From assembly GCA_001414485.1 (NCBI GenBank), contig LLEY01000093.1:1-64000 (forward strand): 64,000 nucleotides of DNA, in the 5' to 3' direction. Positions within the stretch are counted from its first letter, which is position 1. Each line of letters begins with the position of its first letter. Position numbers and translations under genes: made by a program. The notes under the pieces are model-generated. The model saw only the letters and a program-made list of their open reading frames with translations. It searched no databases and had not been told where the DNA came from. The stretch comes from Calycina herbarum. Lineage: Eukaryota > Ascomycota > Leotiomycetes > Helotiales > Pezizellaceae. This document shows positions 48,014 to 60,320 of the stretch, in pieces.

Positions 48014-49847
48014 ACGTGTTTTATAAGCGAGTCGCCTACTTTCCTAGTCGCGTACTATCTACTACCTTTAAATCGTAATAGCTTAATACTATAACGTTTA
48101 ATTGCCTTCTTAAGAAGCTAATATTATTTTAGCGACTTAAGAACTCGAAAACAACGTGTTATTAACTAAACAAAGTACTACAAAGATTTACTAGGTTCCT
48201 CGAAAGACTCTCTTCGACTAACGTGCTAGAAAGCTCTTACGACGTGATTACTAGTCTAATTCGAAAAAGCTTACGAAGCCAGAGGAGAAGGCAATAGTTA
48301 GATATATATTAGAGTTGGATTCGCGAGAGTTTTCACTTATAAGAGATATAGTATAAGATATAGCTAATAATCTACTAAGAGAGCGCGACGGAAAGTCTAT
48401 AGATAAGAACTAGCTAGATAACTTTATTAAATATATATCTAAGCTTAAAACTCGATAGAGTTATTCTTACGATTGTCAGCGAGCTTTGACTAAGGATCCG
48501 CGAGTTATTAGTCTATAGTTTACGCTTATATAGTCTATAAAAGAGAAATATAGTATTTAAGATAAGGATATTTATAACTTTAACGAAAGTAGCTTTATAA
48601 TAGGAGTTATTTCGTTCTAACTAGTTGTTATAAACTTAGAAACGCGTAGAAAGCGAAAGCAGGTTTAGCTAGGTAATCGCGAGTAGGTTATAGTTATTTA
48701 GAGAGTTAATATAATAGAATAGACAATTCTACTATTTATTATATTCGCGGGCAAAGTACTTATTTCTTCCTAGTACTAAGACATATATATACTATACGAT
48801 TAGGTAATTAAGGTTAGCGACAACGGCTAGATAAATAATAAGCTTAGAGTTATATAGTTAAAGTATTTTAATAAATATATAAAAGCGTAAAGTGTAGAAG
48901 AATACCGTTTATTAATTATTAATAGTTATAAAAGCTATAACTCGCTCGAATTCCAGTAACTCTATAAAGACTTAAATATTATTACTCTCTATATACCTCT
49001 ATACTTATCGTATCTATAATAGCCGCTTAATATAGTCTACTTCTCGCTTTTAAAGCGAGCGTATAGAGCTGAGATATCAGGCTTAGTATGTAATTATATT
49101 AATTATATTACTAAAGAAACCTTTCTTCTAATATTTAAAACAGCTTTTTATAAAGCATTTACGAAAGATAATATCTACGCGAGTTTTAAAGGCGCTAGGC
49201 TAGTCCTATATAACCTAGAAGCTGTTTTATCGAAGCTTGATTTAAAGCTCCGTACGCTAATACTAACGATACTAGAAGATACTTTATAAACACCTAAAAC
49301 ACTAAGTAACGCGTATGAAATAATAGCTTAATCAACGCTTATTCGAGATCGGATTCAAAGATATCAAGACTCGTTACCTAGTTCTATTATTCAGTCTCTT
49401 AATTAACTCGAAAAAGGCTCTACTAGAGTAATATATAATATAGTATTAATACGTAAGAAAATCACTAGTCTTCGTAAGATAACTAAGGCTATAACTAAGT
49501 GTAAAAGTCGTAAGAGGAAGTATATTAAGAGTTAAGACATATTAACAGTAGACGAGGTAGCTGATTTAATTACTTCTAAGGAAACTAGCGACTAGAAACA
49601 AGGTAAAGAGTCTAGGAAGAGAGTTCGCGTAGACAGGTACTATAGCCGTTATAGTAAAACTAGGTATAATTCTCGTACTTATTAGACAGAAATATTTGAT
49701 ATAGAAGATAGCGAAAGTTCTGAATAATACTAGGTAGCTTCTATAGTTTAATAACTTTATATAGTATTAAGTATTTTATATTATAATAATACTAGATTGA
49801 AAAAGTAGGCGACTCGCTTAGGTAGGCGACTCGCTTATAAAACACGT
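48014..49847 (+). mobile_element. Fot-3, Fot/pogo-type DNA transposon
   Basis: 1834 bases with inverted repeats starting ACGTGTTTTATAAGCGAG, flanked by duplicated TA (48012-48013, 49848-49849). The right end carries GTAGGCGACTCGCTTA twice in tandem, a probable transposase-binding repeat. A plus-strand transposase relic (about 48110-49725) keeps DIYNFNESSFIIG near 48566, where the usual NFDETGF has been altered (Asp to Asn, Gly to Ser). It sits 9 bases right of the copia LTR. Confidence 0.88.
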
Positions 49848-50008
49848 TAGTATTAAATATCGTTTATATAATCTTAGATATATACTAGAGCTTTATATAA
49901 TACGTTTATAAGTAAAGGGATTTAAGACAGAGAGAGTCGAGGCTATAAGTTTTATATAGCGTAGAACGAGAATAATAGAGTAGTTAAGAAGACTTCTATA
50001 GACTAAGA

Positions 50009-51436
50009 ATTAAAGTTATAGAGAGTATAAAGCTTAAGAATAAGGTTAATAGTATTAACAAAGAAAGAGGGTTTCTCTTAGATAAACTTATTCGTTGATA
50101 GCTCTATACTAATAATAAATTAAATATCTTAGTTATAGTACGTAGCCTAAGGCGGTACACTCCTTTTAGTAAGCTATTCTACTCTAGATACTAGAACTAT
50201 ATAGAGCTACTATACTAGCTTCTTTAATAAGTAACTAAGAGATAAAATAATATCTTTCTTTTATAAGCTAGAATTATATATTAAGATAGAGAATATAATT
50301 ATAAAGTATTATATACGCTTATACTATATCTTAAGAAGGTGTACTAAGAAGATATATAACTAGTAGAGTATAAGAATAGCGAGGCTATTTAGACCTAGTA
50401 GTCGATCCTTACTAAAGGTAGATTCTAGAGATATTCTATAAACGACAAGCTTCTTTATCTAAAGACTAAAAGTTTTCTAAGTACTAAAGATATACTCCAG
50501 GTACTAAGGCTTATTATCAGTGCTAGTAATACTATTAGAACTTCTAATATCTATATTAGCTAGTTCTAGACATAGAATATACTATAAAGTATATCTACTA
50601 ATTAATTATTTCCTACGTATATCTTTAGAAAGCTAAGAGATATCTTTTAATATAATTAACAGTTATAAGTAGTAGAGCGGTAGACTACTAGGTAAGTATC
50701 GTTCTATACTACTAATATATAAACTCTATATTCTTTAGCTAGCTATAAAAGCGCTATTAATCTACTTAATAGATAGAACTAGGATATTATCCTCGCGGCT
50801 AATAAGTAGCAACTATAAGCTATATATAGTCGAGCTTTGTATTACGTCCGTATCAGGAGATGTGCTGTCTAAAGTAGACTCGTATAGAGTACCGGATAGA
50901 GAAGAGCTATATAGAGAAGTACTCTAGAGAGAAGTGCCTCTTAGAGACGTGCTCTACGGAATATACTATAGAGACTTAACACCTAGATAAGTATTACGAT
51001 CCTCGATATTTCTGCTATACGGATCTAGTATACTATAGTTCTAAATCTTAGTCTCTATCTAATTAAGAGGTTAAGTTTTATAATATCTTTCGAAGGTATA
51101 GCTTTCTACGATATAAAGGTCTTATCTCCTTAGAACATCGTTTTCGTTTATTTCAAGTCCTATTTACATGCTTTAGGTAGTAGGATCTAATCGAAAATCG
51201 AATTTGTAAAAGAGAGTGTAGTAATTGCGATAATAAGGATGTCGGGCAGGCGTGATAGCTTATACTATGCTGTGTATTAGTTCGAAGACTCTATAGTATA
51301 TAGGAGTCGCAGGCGACTATAGAATCTTTCCGTAAATTATATAATAACTGCGGTAGTAGAGGTCGTCGTCGTCGTAGGTGTACTAAGAGTCAAAACACAG
51401 GAAGACTGCGGAGGTTACAGGAGTTTGAGGGTGGAT
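50009..51436 (+). pseudogene. Unidentified RIPed coding relic
   Basis: A single plus-strand frame stays in register for about 475 codons, with interruptions almost only at TAA, TAG or TGA where CAA, CAG or CGA would fit. Protein-like stretches include FLSTKDILQVLRLIISASN (50474 on) and FVKESVVIAIIRMSG near 51200. The last third becomes less mutated as it enters the CpA-retaining patch from about 51160. I do not recognise the product, and chance openness in the low-stop 3' third cannot be excluded. Confidence 0.35.
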
Positions 51437-51600
51437 TAGTTATAGCTAAGTATTGATTAATTAATTGATTTATTTATACTCGGTTCCAGCCGCCCGCCGT
51501 AGAGCGGCTATGCCGGAGTGGTCCAGCTTCGGCGCAGCTGCCGAAGTACGCTTACCGCATTTGGTAAGCGTACTTCACTTCATTACTATATAGTAACCAG
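51160..51600. other. Less-mutated GC-rich patch with stacked hairpins
   Basis: CpA and TpG reappear here. A 14-base perfect stem GAAGTACGCTTACC (51543-51556) pairs with 51563-51576 around loop GCATTT. A second stem CTTCGGC/GCCGAAG spans 51527-51546 and GCCGC/GCGGC lies at about 51490-51508. On the minus strand these are followed by an A-rich end (AATAAATCAATTAATTAATC), so 51455-51600 may be the structured 3' UTR and tail of LINE A. I tested it as a tRNA and found no cloverleaf. Confidence 0.5.
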
Positions 51601-54600
51601 CAGCCTCCTCTACTAGACGGTCTAGCTTCTATCTATAACTATATATATATAGTATAAAAGAAGTACTTTACTTGTTCTTTTTAGAGTATATTAGGTTTCT
51701 TAGCTACTACTTCTACTAGCTATCTTATATCCTTATACCTTTAGTCTCTCTCTAGTATTCCGCTTTGTCTTTTTATACTATACTATAACTTCTAAATTGC
51801 CTAAGGACTAACGTCTATTCTATAAATCTTATTACTTTTATAGCTGTTTTTAACTCGCTTAAGATTACTTTTAAGTCTAACTACCTTCTCTCTCTAAATT
51901 CTCTCAGTTATAAGTCTTTAAATTTTCGACATCTTAATATAATATATTCTATAGTTTGTCTTCTCTCTCTATATTTATATCCTAGATTATTATACCTAGG
52001 TATATTTCTTTTTTAGAGAAAATCTCTTAATCTAATCTTTTCTATACGTATCTAGATTAGTAGAGAGCTTTACTACTTCTTTAGTCTTTAGTAGAGACGT
52101 AGAATCTTATATATCAGCTTCTAAGTATATTTATATATAGCTCTCTTTCTTAGTTCTAGATCCTACTTATATATCTACTTAGCTCTTATCTGTCTTATAA
52201 TCTACGTTTTTAGAGTTACTTATAGATAGTATATCTTAGTTTAAACAACGTTTAGGTTTCCTTAGTTCTTCTATAGCTTATCTATTAAAGCTACTACCTC
52301 GATAGCTACGTACGTGTCTGATCTGTCGGTTAGGTACTAAAGTGTTCTAATAGCTACTTAATTATCTATAAAGATAACTACTTTGTTTCTTTTATTCCTA
52401 CTCTCTTAGTCCTAGACTACGATCTGTAGAGCTAGCTTAATTCCTTAAAGTTCTATAGCGTATACTATTAACGTTTCGCTATTTCCTATATACGCTATTC
52501 TTATATATTTAGTTAGAGACGATATTATAGTAGCTTCTATATAATTATCTATACTGCTTCTATCAGTATAGATAAAGATACTATTTAAGAGATACTTTAA
52601 GAAGTTCTTATATTACGTCTTTATTATTTCTACGTCTAGTATAATAGATATACTTAGTCCTCGCTACTATAGTAGTATAATATATAGTAGGATTATCTCT
52701 TATTCTATAATTAATATACCTCGACGTAGATATAGACGTCTATAAATATGTCTTAGTAGACTTATATATAGTCTCTAGCTCTTTTAATTTAAATTATTAG
52801 AACGGAACCCTTCTAGAGCTAGTATCTTATCTATAGCGAGGATTCTTCTAACTATCTTAGTACTAGTCTTCTAGATCTACTGTTCTATAGAGAGGAGATA
52901 TAGTTCTATATCGAGAGCTAGACCTAATATTACTTTATACGCCTCTTCTATAGTTCTAGCCGCTTTTACTTAAAGTCTTTTAAGAGAATTAATTATTTCT
53001 ATAGTATAACCTTCTCCGTGTTTCTATATAACTAACTATATAGAATAGCTGTATATTATCTATAGAATAACTACTACTTAATAGATTCTTCTAAGTTCAG
53101 TAATTCCTATTCCCTATATAGAGCTAGCTAGACTAGCTAGCGCATCGATAGAATTCGATACTTTTATTCCGATATCTTAGATATATTATTTCTAGTTTAA
53201 TACTATGTCGAGTATAATATCTAGGTATCTATAACTTAGTTAAGAGTAGACTTCTATCTAGTCTATTTGTATTTTATAGTCTATATCTATATTTAGTATT
53301 TATTACTTTCTTATATAGTAAGTGAGTTAGAATTTACTTAGAGTAAATACTAATATATATCTCTTTACTTATATTATAGCCTGTTCTATTATTCTTTCTA
53401 GGCTTTTATATATCTCTTCTATTAAGCTTCTCTACTATAAGATTATAATATTATCGATATATCCTATTATAAGGGTATTGTTTTCTTAATTATAGATATT
53501 AATTAGATTAGTATTATAGTATAAGTATAATATAGACGAGAGTAGTAACTCTTAAGAAATGTCTATTGTTATTTAGTAGGTGTTTAATTTAAATACGTTA
53601 AAGGTTATAACTGTGTTCTAGTCTATTAAAAAGCTAGCTATCTATCTAACCGTTCTTTCGTCTATTCTACGCTTACGTAGGTTATAAAGCAGCCTCGTAT
53701 ATAAAACGTTATTAAACGCCCTCGAGACGTCGAGTAGGAGAAGGCTTACTACCTATAGCTTAGGTAAATTCTAAGCTATATAAATCTTTTTAATAATAGT
53801 ATAGATAGTATACTCTATTAACCTCCTCTTTCGTCCTCCTATGTAAGTGCTTAGAAGTAGTTAGTATACCTCTGTTATATAACTGATTCTCTTTGTAATA
53901 ATAGCGTCTATAATCTTACCTATTATATTTATTAATATAATTAGTCGATATACCTTAGGTATAGTATAGTCGTCTTTGCTAGGCTTATAGAGGATAATCG
54001 TTATAGACCACTGGAAATGTATTAAGTAGTATTCTAGGCGAAGACTTCAGTTGAATATCCTTATAAGATATAGAGCTATTTAGGTAGTAGTAGTATAAAG
54101 GATTCGGTTTATTATACTATCTAGTTCTATAGCTTTTATTAGAGACGTCGCGGTAATTATCTAAAGTACCTCTTTCTCTATAATATCTAGGAATAGAATA
54201 TAATCTTAGTATATAGTCTCGTTTATATTCTATAGATCAGGTTCTAGTAGAGCTAGGAAGAAGGTTGTCTTAAGAAGTTATACTTTTTCTTATACTTCTT
54301 TATACTTAACTTACGTTATAAGATCTTTAAGTATTAGAGTTATTATTACTACTCTTATTTCGCTTCGATTTCTAGCTTACTTTACTAGTTTCTATATACT
54401 CTCTAGGCTTTCTATAGCGCTTTCTATCTGCTCTCTAAATCCTTAACATAGAGATCTACGTATTACTCTTCCCTTTTAGTTATAAGCTATTTAGTAGGCC
54501 TCTTAGCTCTCCTCTATATATAATCGGCTGTTCTAACGTTTTAATCTTCTAACTTATACTTATATCTCTTTGTATTCTGTCGTCTAACTAGCTCTCGCTC

Positions 54601-54947
54601 TTAAGGACTACTTCTTCAGAGGTATAGCGTGATTAATAGCTGATTATATAGTAGTTATCACTTTATCTACGTATCTGTCTAACGCGGTCCGGGTTTTAGA
54701 GAAACGTTATATAGGTAGCTCTTTTAATAGTCTTTTCTAGAGTTCTTTCTCGTCGGTGTTAGACTAGTCTCGTATCTCTCTCTATAGTCGGTTTATTATT
54801 CTAAGGTCTAGATAAGTTATAATTAGAAGATAGTTAGAGTTATAATCTATTCTCTCGTCTATTCTATATATAATAACTTTGTCTACGAGATCTTATATAC
54901 TATAACAGAGGTTAATATAAGTTTATACGTTTTTATCGTTATAGGTA

Positions 54948-56808
54948 ACGTGATCTATCACCGAGCTGCGTATATCACCGAGCTGCGCACTTTTACTGAA
55001 TTTACTACTCTACTACTTTAACACGCGTTTTCTTCTTCTATAATATAAGTCTAAACTTAAGAAGTATAAATTATATTAGCTATTAAAGCTATTCGAACAT
55101 CTAAACGAAAATTAAGTTATAGAAACGCTATAAAAATCTACAAAGTTTCTAAATCTACTCTTTATCTTAGAATAAACAGCTGACCTTCTTATAGTAATAC
55201 TAAACCTAATTATTTAAAGCTAACGAAATTAGAGAAGGAAATAATTATTCGACATATATTTAATTAAGATTCTAGAGGGTTTTCGCCTTAGCTAGCTAAT
55301 ATAGAAGATATAGCGAATTACCTTCTTAAGATACGCGAAGTAAAACGTGTTAGAAAGCGCTAGGTAGAACGATTCGTAGTTTAACGACTAGAGCTAAAGA
55401 CGCGTTTTAATCACGTTTACGACTTTTAAAGAGCCTTATACGAAGATCCTAAGTTAATTAGCGCGTAGTTTTAACTAGTAGAGAATATATAAGCGAAATA
55501 TAGTATAGTAGATAGTGATTTCTATAACTTTGACAAGACCGGCTTTATAATAGGTTAAATCTGTCTTAGAATAGTTATTACTCGTGTTAATCGACGTAGT
55601 AAGAGTAAGGCAGTTTAACTAAGTAATCGAGAATAGACGATAGTAATTATTACGATTAATAGCAAAGGTAGGAGTATTCTTCTATTCCTTGTTATTTAAG
55701 ACGTTAATTACCTTATAAATTAGTATTCTAAAACTAGCCTCTCTTACGATTAAGTTATTAAACCTACGAATAATAGTTAGATAAATAATAAGACAGGTCT
55801 AGAATAGTTAAAACACTTTAATAAATATACTACTACTTAAGCTAAGGGTCTATATCGTATATTAGTTTTAGATAGGTATAAGAGTTACGAATTAGTAGAA
55901 TTTCAAGAATATTACAAGTCTTATAATATTATAACTCTTAGATTACCTCTGTATTCTTCTTATCTAACCTAGCTACTTAATATCGGGTATTTTACTGTCT
56001 TTAAGCAGAAGTACGGTCGAGAAATCGAAGGGTTTATAAAAGTATATATTAATTATATTACTAAGGTCGAGTTCCTTATAGCCTTTAAATAAGCGTATAT
56101 TAAGTTAATTACTTCTATAAACAGTTAGACTAGATTCTACAGAGCTAGATTAATACCTTTTAACTCTTAAGTAGTTATATTAAAGTTAGATATAAAGTTA
56201 CAAACTCTAACGCCTACTAGCCCCCCTTCTATTAAAGCAGACCCTTAGGTTTTATAGACCTCTTATAACCTAATAGAAGCTCTTTCGTAAACGACTTTAG
56301 TTAGAGATCGTATTACCTATTATTAAGGAAGCTCGCCTACTCCTCTTTTTCAAACTGTTGCTTTATTAGCTAAAGGTATAGAGCGTTTAGCTTATAAATT
56401 AACTCTTATTAATACTAAGCTATATATACTTCGAGCGGCAAATAAGGTACTTTCCAAGTATCGTAGAGCTAAAAAGAATCGTATCCGTTAAGGAGGTACA
56501 CTTACTATAGAGGATATATACGATATTATAGCTTAAGACGAAGTAAATAAGGAGATACGACGTAATAAGCGCTTTAGAAGAGTAAATCGTAAGGAAGGGA
56601 TTTCGACTACGCAACGTTATAGTACTTATAGAAAGACTAATTATAATACGCGAACTTGTTAAGAACTTATAGATATATCTAGCTTATTAGAATCTGAAGA
56701 GTAATAAGTTTTATCTATTATTATAGTTGATTTATTATATTTTGAAGTAGTAGAAGTTAGTAAAAGTACGTAGCTCGGTAATATACGTAGCTCGGTAATA
56801 GATCACGT
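54948..56808 (+). mobile_element. Fot-4, second copy of the Fot-1 family, inside LINE A
   Basis: 1861 bases, exactly the length of Fot-1, same inverted repeats (ACGTGATCTATCACC start) and orientation, flanked by TA (54946-54947, 56809-56810). Removing it rejoins the LINE endonuclease frame. Differences from Fot-1 appear to be transitions, often CpA/TpA, at different positions in the two copies. Confidence 0.92.
55061..56704 (+). pseudogene. Fot/pogo transposase relic of Fot-4
   Basis: Colinear with the Fot-1 frame at a constant offset of 43866 bases, ending at TAA 56702-56704. DFYNFDKTGFIIG (Glu changed to Lys) is readable near 55515. Some codons stopped in Fot-1 are open here and vice versa, which shows that the copies were mutated independently. 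No frameshift found. Confidence 0.8.
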
Positions 56809-57654
56809 TAACTATGTTTACTAGTAGAGTACTACTAAGCTAAAATTCGTCGATAATATCTATTAGATCGTCGGATTCTAGGTCTCTTTCTCGTATTACT
56901 AGTCCGCTCTAGAGTTTATAATATAGGTTAAAATCTCTTAGAATAACCTATTCTTCGTCTTAGTATATTAATAGTACTACTTAGAGTTATAGTAGATAGC
57001 TAGTTCTATATTCTATTCTTCTCGAGAGATTATATACGTTATATATTATAATCTTTGTTATTTTATTTATAGATTTATTCGTTATAGTAATTTCTAGTAT
57101 AATTAGGTCTCGGGTATATTCTATAAATATCTATTTATATAGATTAATCTTCTTATTAATAAAGAAGTATACTCTTACTAGCGCTTCTCTATAATCTTTA
57201 GAGAAGTATAGTTAAAAGATATATAAGATTAGATTATAAGTAGTTAGAGAAAAAGAGTTCCTCTATAGCTCTTAGAAAGTAAGAATATTATATTCTTAAA
57301 TCTTCGGATCTTATAATAGTAAAGCTATTACTATATTCTTCGATTTTATAATATTATACTATAGTATTTTAAAACTACTTTTATTATATCTTATAACTCC
57401 TCTATATTAAATTAGAAGCTAAGTATTAAGTTCGTTATAATCGATTCTAGTACTTGTCTTAAGAGTACGTATAGTCTTCTTAATCTCTAACTACTCTCTT
57501 CTATAACGATATTCTTATTTTCGTCTTATATACTATCTAGTATACTCTCTATATTAATTCTTTTTAGTACTCTGCTCTTCGTCGGTAACTTGCTTCTAGT
57601 GCTCTGTCTACTAGTAGTAGGAAAATATACCGTAGGTATTATACTAGTAGTAGT

Positions 57655-58110
57655 TGTTACGAATCACGTGTTAGCACGTGAATGAATAAAGTCTAGGCGG
57701 CGCCCTAATAGGACGAATGCTATTATAACCCTGAAAGGAAGAAGAGATTAGATAGATATATAATCCTAGAGATCTTATTATAGTTATATTATATAACTTA
57801 GTTAGGAGTAGTTAGGTAATAGAGTCTAGTTTTAAGAAGCCTTAGAAATAGAGTTAGACTCTATCTTCGAGACTCCTGCTAAGTAGGACTCTAATATAAA
57901 CGAAGGTTCTATATAAGACTAGTACTTCTGCTATTAGATAGGAGCTTCGTACTTAACTTTAGTTATTAATCTTATTATCTTATTTAATATCTTTAATATA
58001 AGTAACGAGTTTATTTCTAAGTAAATAACCCGGCGTATTTATACTTCTTACCTATATACTAACCTTCGAGACTTAGTTATCTTTATTTAGTTTGTTTAAG
58101 TTTCGTTATA
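57655..58110 (+). repeat. Chromovirus 7, 5' LTR (type A U3)
   Basis: 456 bases, matching chromovirus 1 LTRs in length and U3. It contains CACGTGTTAGCACGTG near 57666-57681, the paired CACGTG palindrome with one change. LTR end GTTTCGTTATA at 58100-58110. Confidence 0.85.
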
Positions 58111-60320
58111 CTTTAAGTATATACTTAGAAGTTTAGTCGTTATAGCTCTAGTAACCCCCGTAGTAGCTAGCTTAAATACTAGTCGAATCAACGTCGTAGG
58201 AATATCTAGAAGTATAATTAAAAGAATACTTACTAGTATATAGTTAACTAGGAACGACGATAATATTAGTATACTAGACGTCTCTAAGCCTTATAAGGTC
58301 GAAGTACTTAAGTCTATTAAAGTTAAGATACTAGACACGTATTATAAGAAGCGAAAAGAACTCGACTTATTCTTTCTCTAAATAGATATCTACTTTAACT
58401 TTAATTCTAATAAATTCGAAGGTAATTATAATTTACGAACTATCTTTACTATTTCCTACCTTAGAGGATTAGCGTTAGAATAGGCTTAGCTATATTTAGA
58501 AGACTTCTTTAAGAATAAAGATAAAGATAGAAAGATAGAATTAACTAAGATTATATTTAAATCTTAGAGAGGATTTAAGACAACTATTAGAAAAGTCTTT
58601 AAGAACTTCGACGTAATCTAAACAGCTATATATAAGCTTTTAGAATTATACTAGACTAGATTAGTAATAGATTATACTAATAAATTTCAACGATATAGAA
58701 CAAAGTTAGAATAGAATACTATTACTCTTATAGAACTCTTTTATAGAAGACTAAAAGTGTATATTTATAAGGAAATAGCTAAATAGAATATATAATTCTT
58801 AACTATTATAGGTATAATTAAGGAAGTTATCTAGTTAGATAACCGCTTATACGAATTTAGAAAGAGTAACTCTAAGTACGAGGAAAAGAGTAAGAGATTA
58901 GAAAAGTAGAAGCACTTCTATACTAAATATAGTAAGAAGGTAAACGTTATATAGAAGAAAACCTTTCTAAAGAAAGAAGGACTTTTCTAAGAGAAGCGAA
59001 ATCGTCGACGTAAGTAGAACTTATATTATAACTATAGCCTCCTTAGCTACAGAGTAAATAAGTATAGTAAGAAGAAAGACTCTAAGAGAAAGAGATAAAT
59101 TAATACTACTATTTAATAATAGGTAGCCTTAACTAATTATATTAAACTTATAGACGAGGAACTTAAAGTATAAGGATATAAAACCTAGATTAAAAACAAT
59201 AAAGAATTTAATAGTATATAAGATACTAATAATAATAGAGATCTACTTCTTAAAGAAAATTATAATATATAATTAGTAGAGGTATCTAAGTAACATCTTT
59301 AAACAAAATACGAATTACTACTATTAACTAGTTTATTAGAAATATTAGACTTATCTTCTAACTTAGAAGAAGAAGTTAGAAATAAAGACTCTAAAGTTAG
59401 AGAAACTTAGGCCTTTCTTAGAATATTTAAATAGGGAAATTAATAGATATATATTAATAGTTAGAAGCTAGACTTCTAGACTCCTTATACTATATAAGAA
59501 GTTAACCTAACTATCTTAATAATATATATAGTTATAAGAAATAACTCTAAGATAATAACTCTAGTTAGTCTAATTACTAGGTAAGAAACTATTAAGAGAA
59601 AAGAACTAGAATACGAATAATAACTAATTAAAAAACCGAGTTACTCTAAAGTAGAGAACGTATAGAGGATATATAATATTTTAGATAAGATTAGTATATA
59701 GATATAGTAAGTCTTAATAGGATTTAAGAGACGGATTAAAACCTCTTTTCTTAGAATACTACTTAAAGATATTATACTAAAAGAATTTAAATAATATATT
59801 ATAGTTATATTAATTAGAAATAATAGACTAGTATTTAGAAAATATAACTTATAATAGATGTTTAGTATACTCTTCTAAGAATAAAGAGAGCTTAATATAA
59901 CTAGATAAGCTAAAATAGAGCTAGAAGAATTTTACTATCTATTAATAGAAGAACTATAGTTTATAGAAACAGTTTAGGAAATAATAGTATAATAGATATA
60001 ATATAAGCTAAGCCTAACTATAGACTAGTTATTATAGAAACGATTTAAAGAGATTTTACTAGAACCTACTAGAATAGTAGAATATTATTAGATATATAAG
60101 ATAGCTTTATCTAATAAAAGAGAAGTAGTATTCTTTCCTTAGTCTCGAATTTAAGCAGTTAAGAAGAAGAATTTAAGAGACTATATATTTAAGGTTTAAT
60201 ATATAAAACTAGAAATAAGTATACTTAAAGCTACTTTAGATTACTTATATATAGAAGAACTATAGTTTATAAAAGCTATTTTAGGAACTAGTTATAAATA
60301 GATCTAATATAATTATATTA
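57655..60320 (+). mobile_element. Chromovirus (Ty3/Gypsy) 7, 5' part only
   Basis: A 456-base LTR (57655-58110) of type A is followed by gag in the plus direction and a zinc-knuckle relic near 59005-59055. The sequence tracks chromovirus 1 until about 60320, where LINE B interrupts it. The missing pol and 3' LTR presumably lie beyond the window, right of LINE B. CpA loss is heavy; stops are frequent. Confidence 0.82.

Larger units (their letters stand above)
51455..57654 (-). mobile_element. LINE A (Tad-like non-LTR retrotransposon), RIPed, split by Fot-4
   Basis: Minus-strand order from right to left: end of an ORF1-like region (about 57350-57654), APE-type endonuclease (VILRDFNLYYK near 56915-56948 where GDFN is usual; a decayed SDH motif near 54820-54850), reverse transcriptase with GYIDNIIIL near 53440-53475 (from YVDD) and RYLGIILD near 53200-53230, and RNase H with IYTDRSS near 52545-52570. 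The 3' end near 51455 is inferred from an A-rich tail. The 5' end is cut by chromovirus 7 at 57655 (target duplication GTAGT at 57650-57654). Fot-4 splits the endonuclease. Confidence 0.82.

Noticed and set aside
51490..51580. tRNA or SINE candidate
   Set aside because: Strong stems but no cloverleaf, no A-box/B-box pair in correct order and no anticodon arm that fits.
56420..56614. 64-codon minus-strand ORF
   Set aside because: Antisense to the Fot-4 transposase frame, which is colinear with Fot-1.
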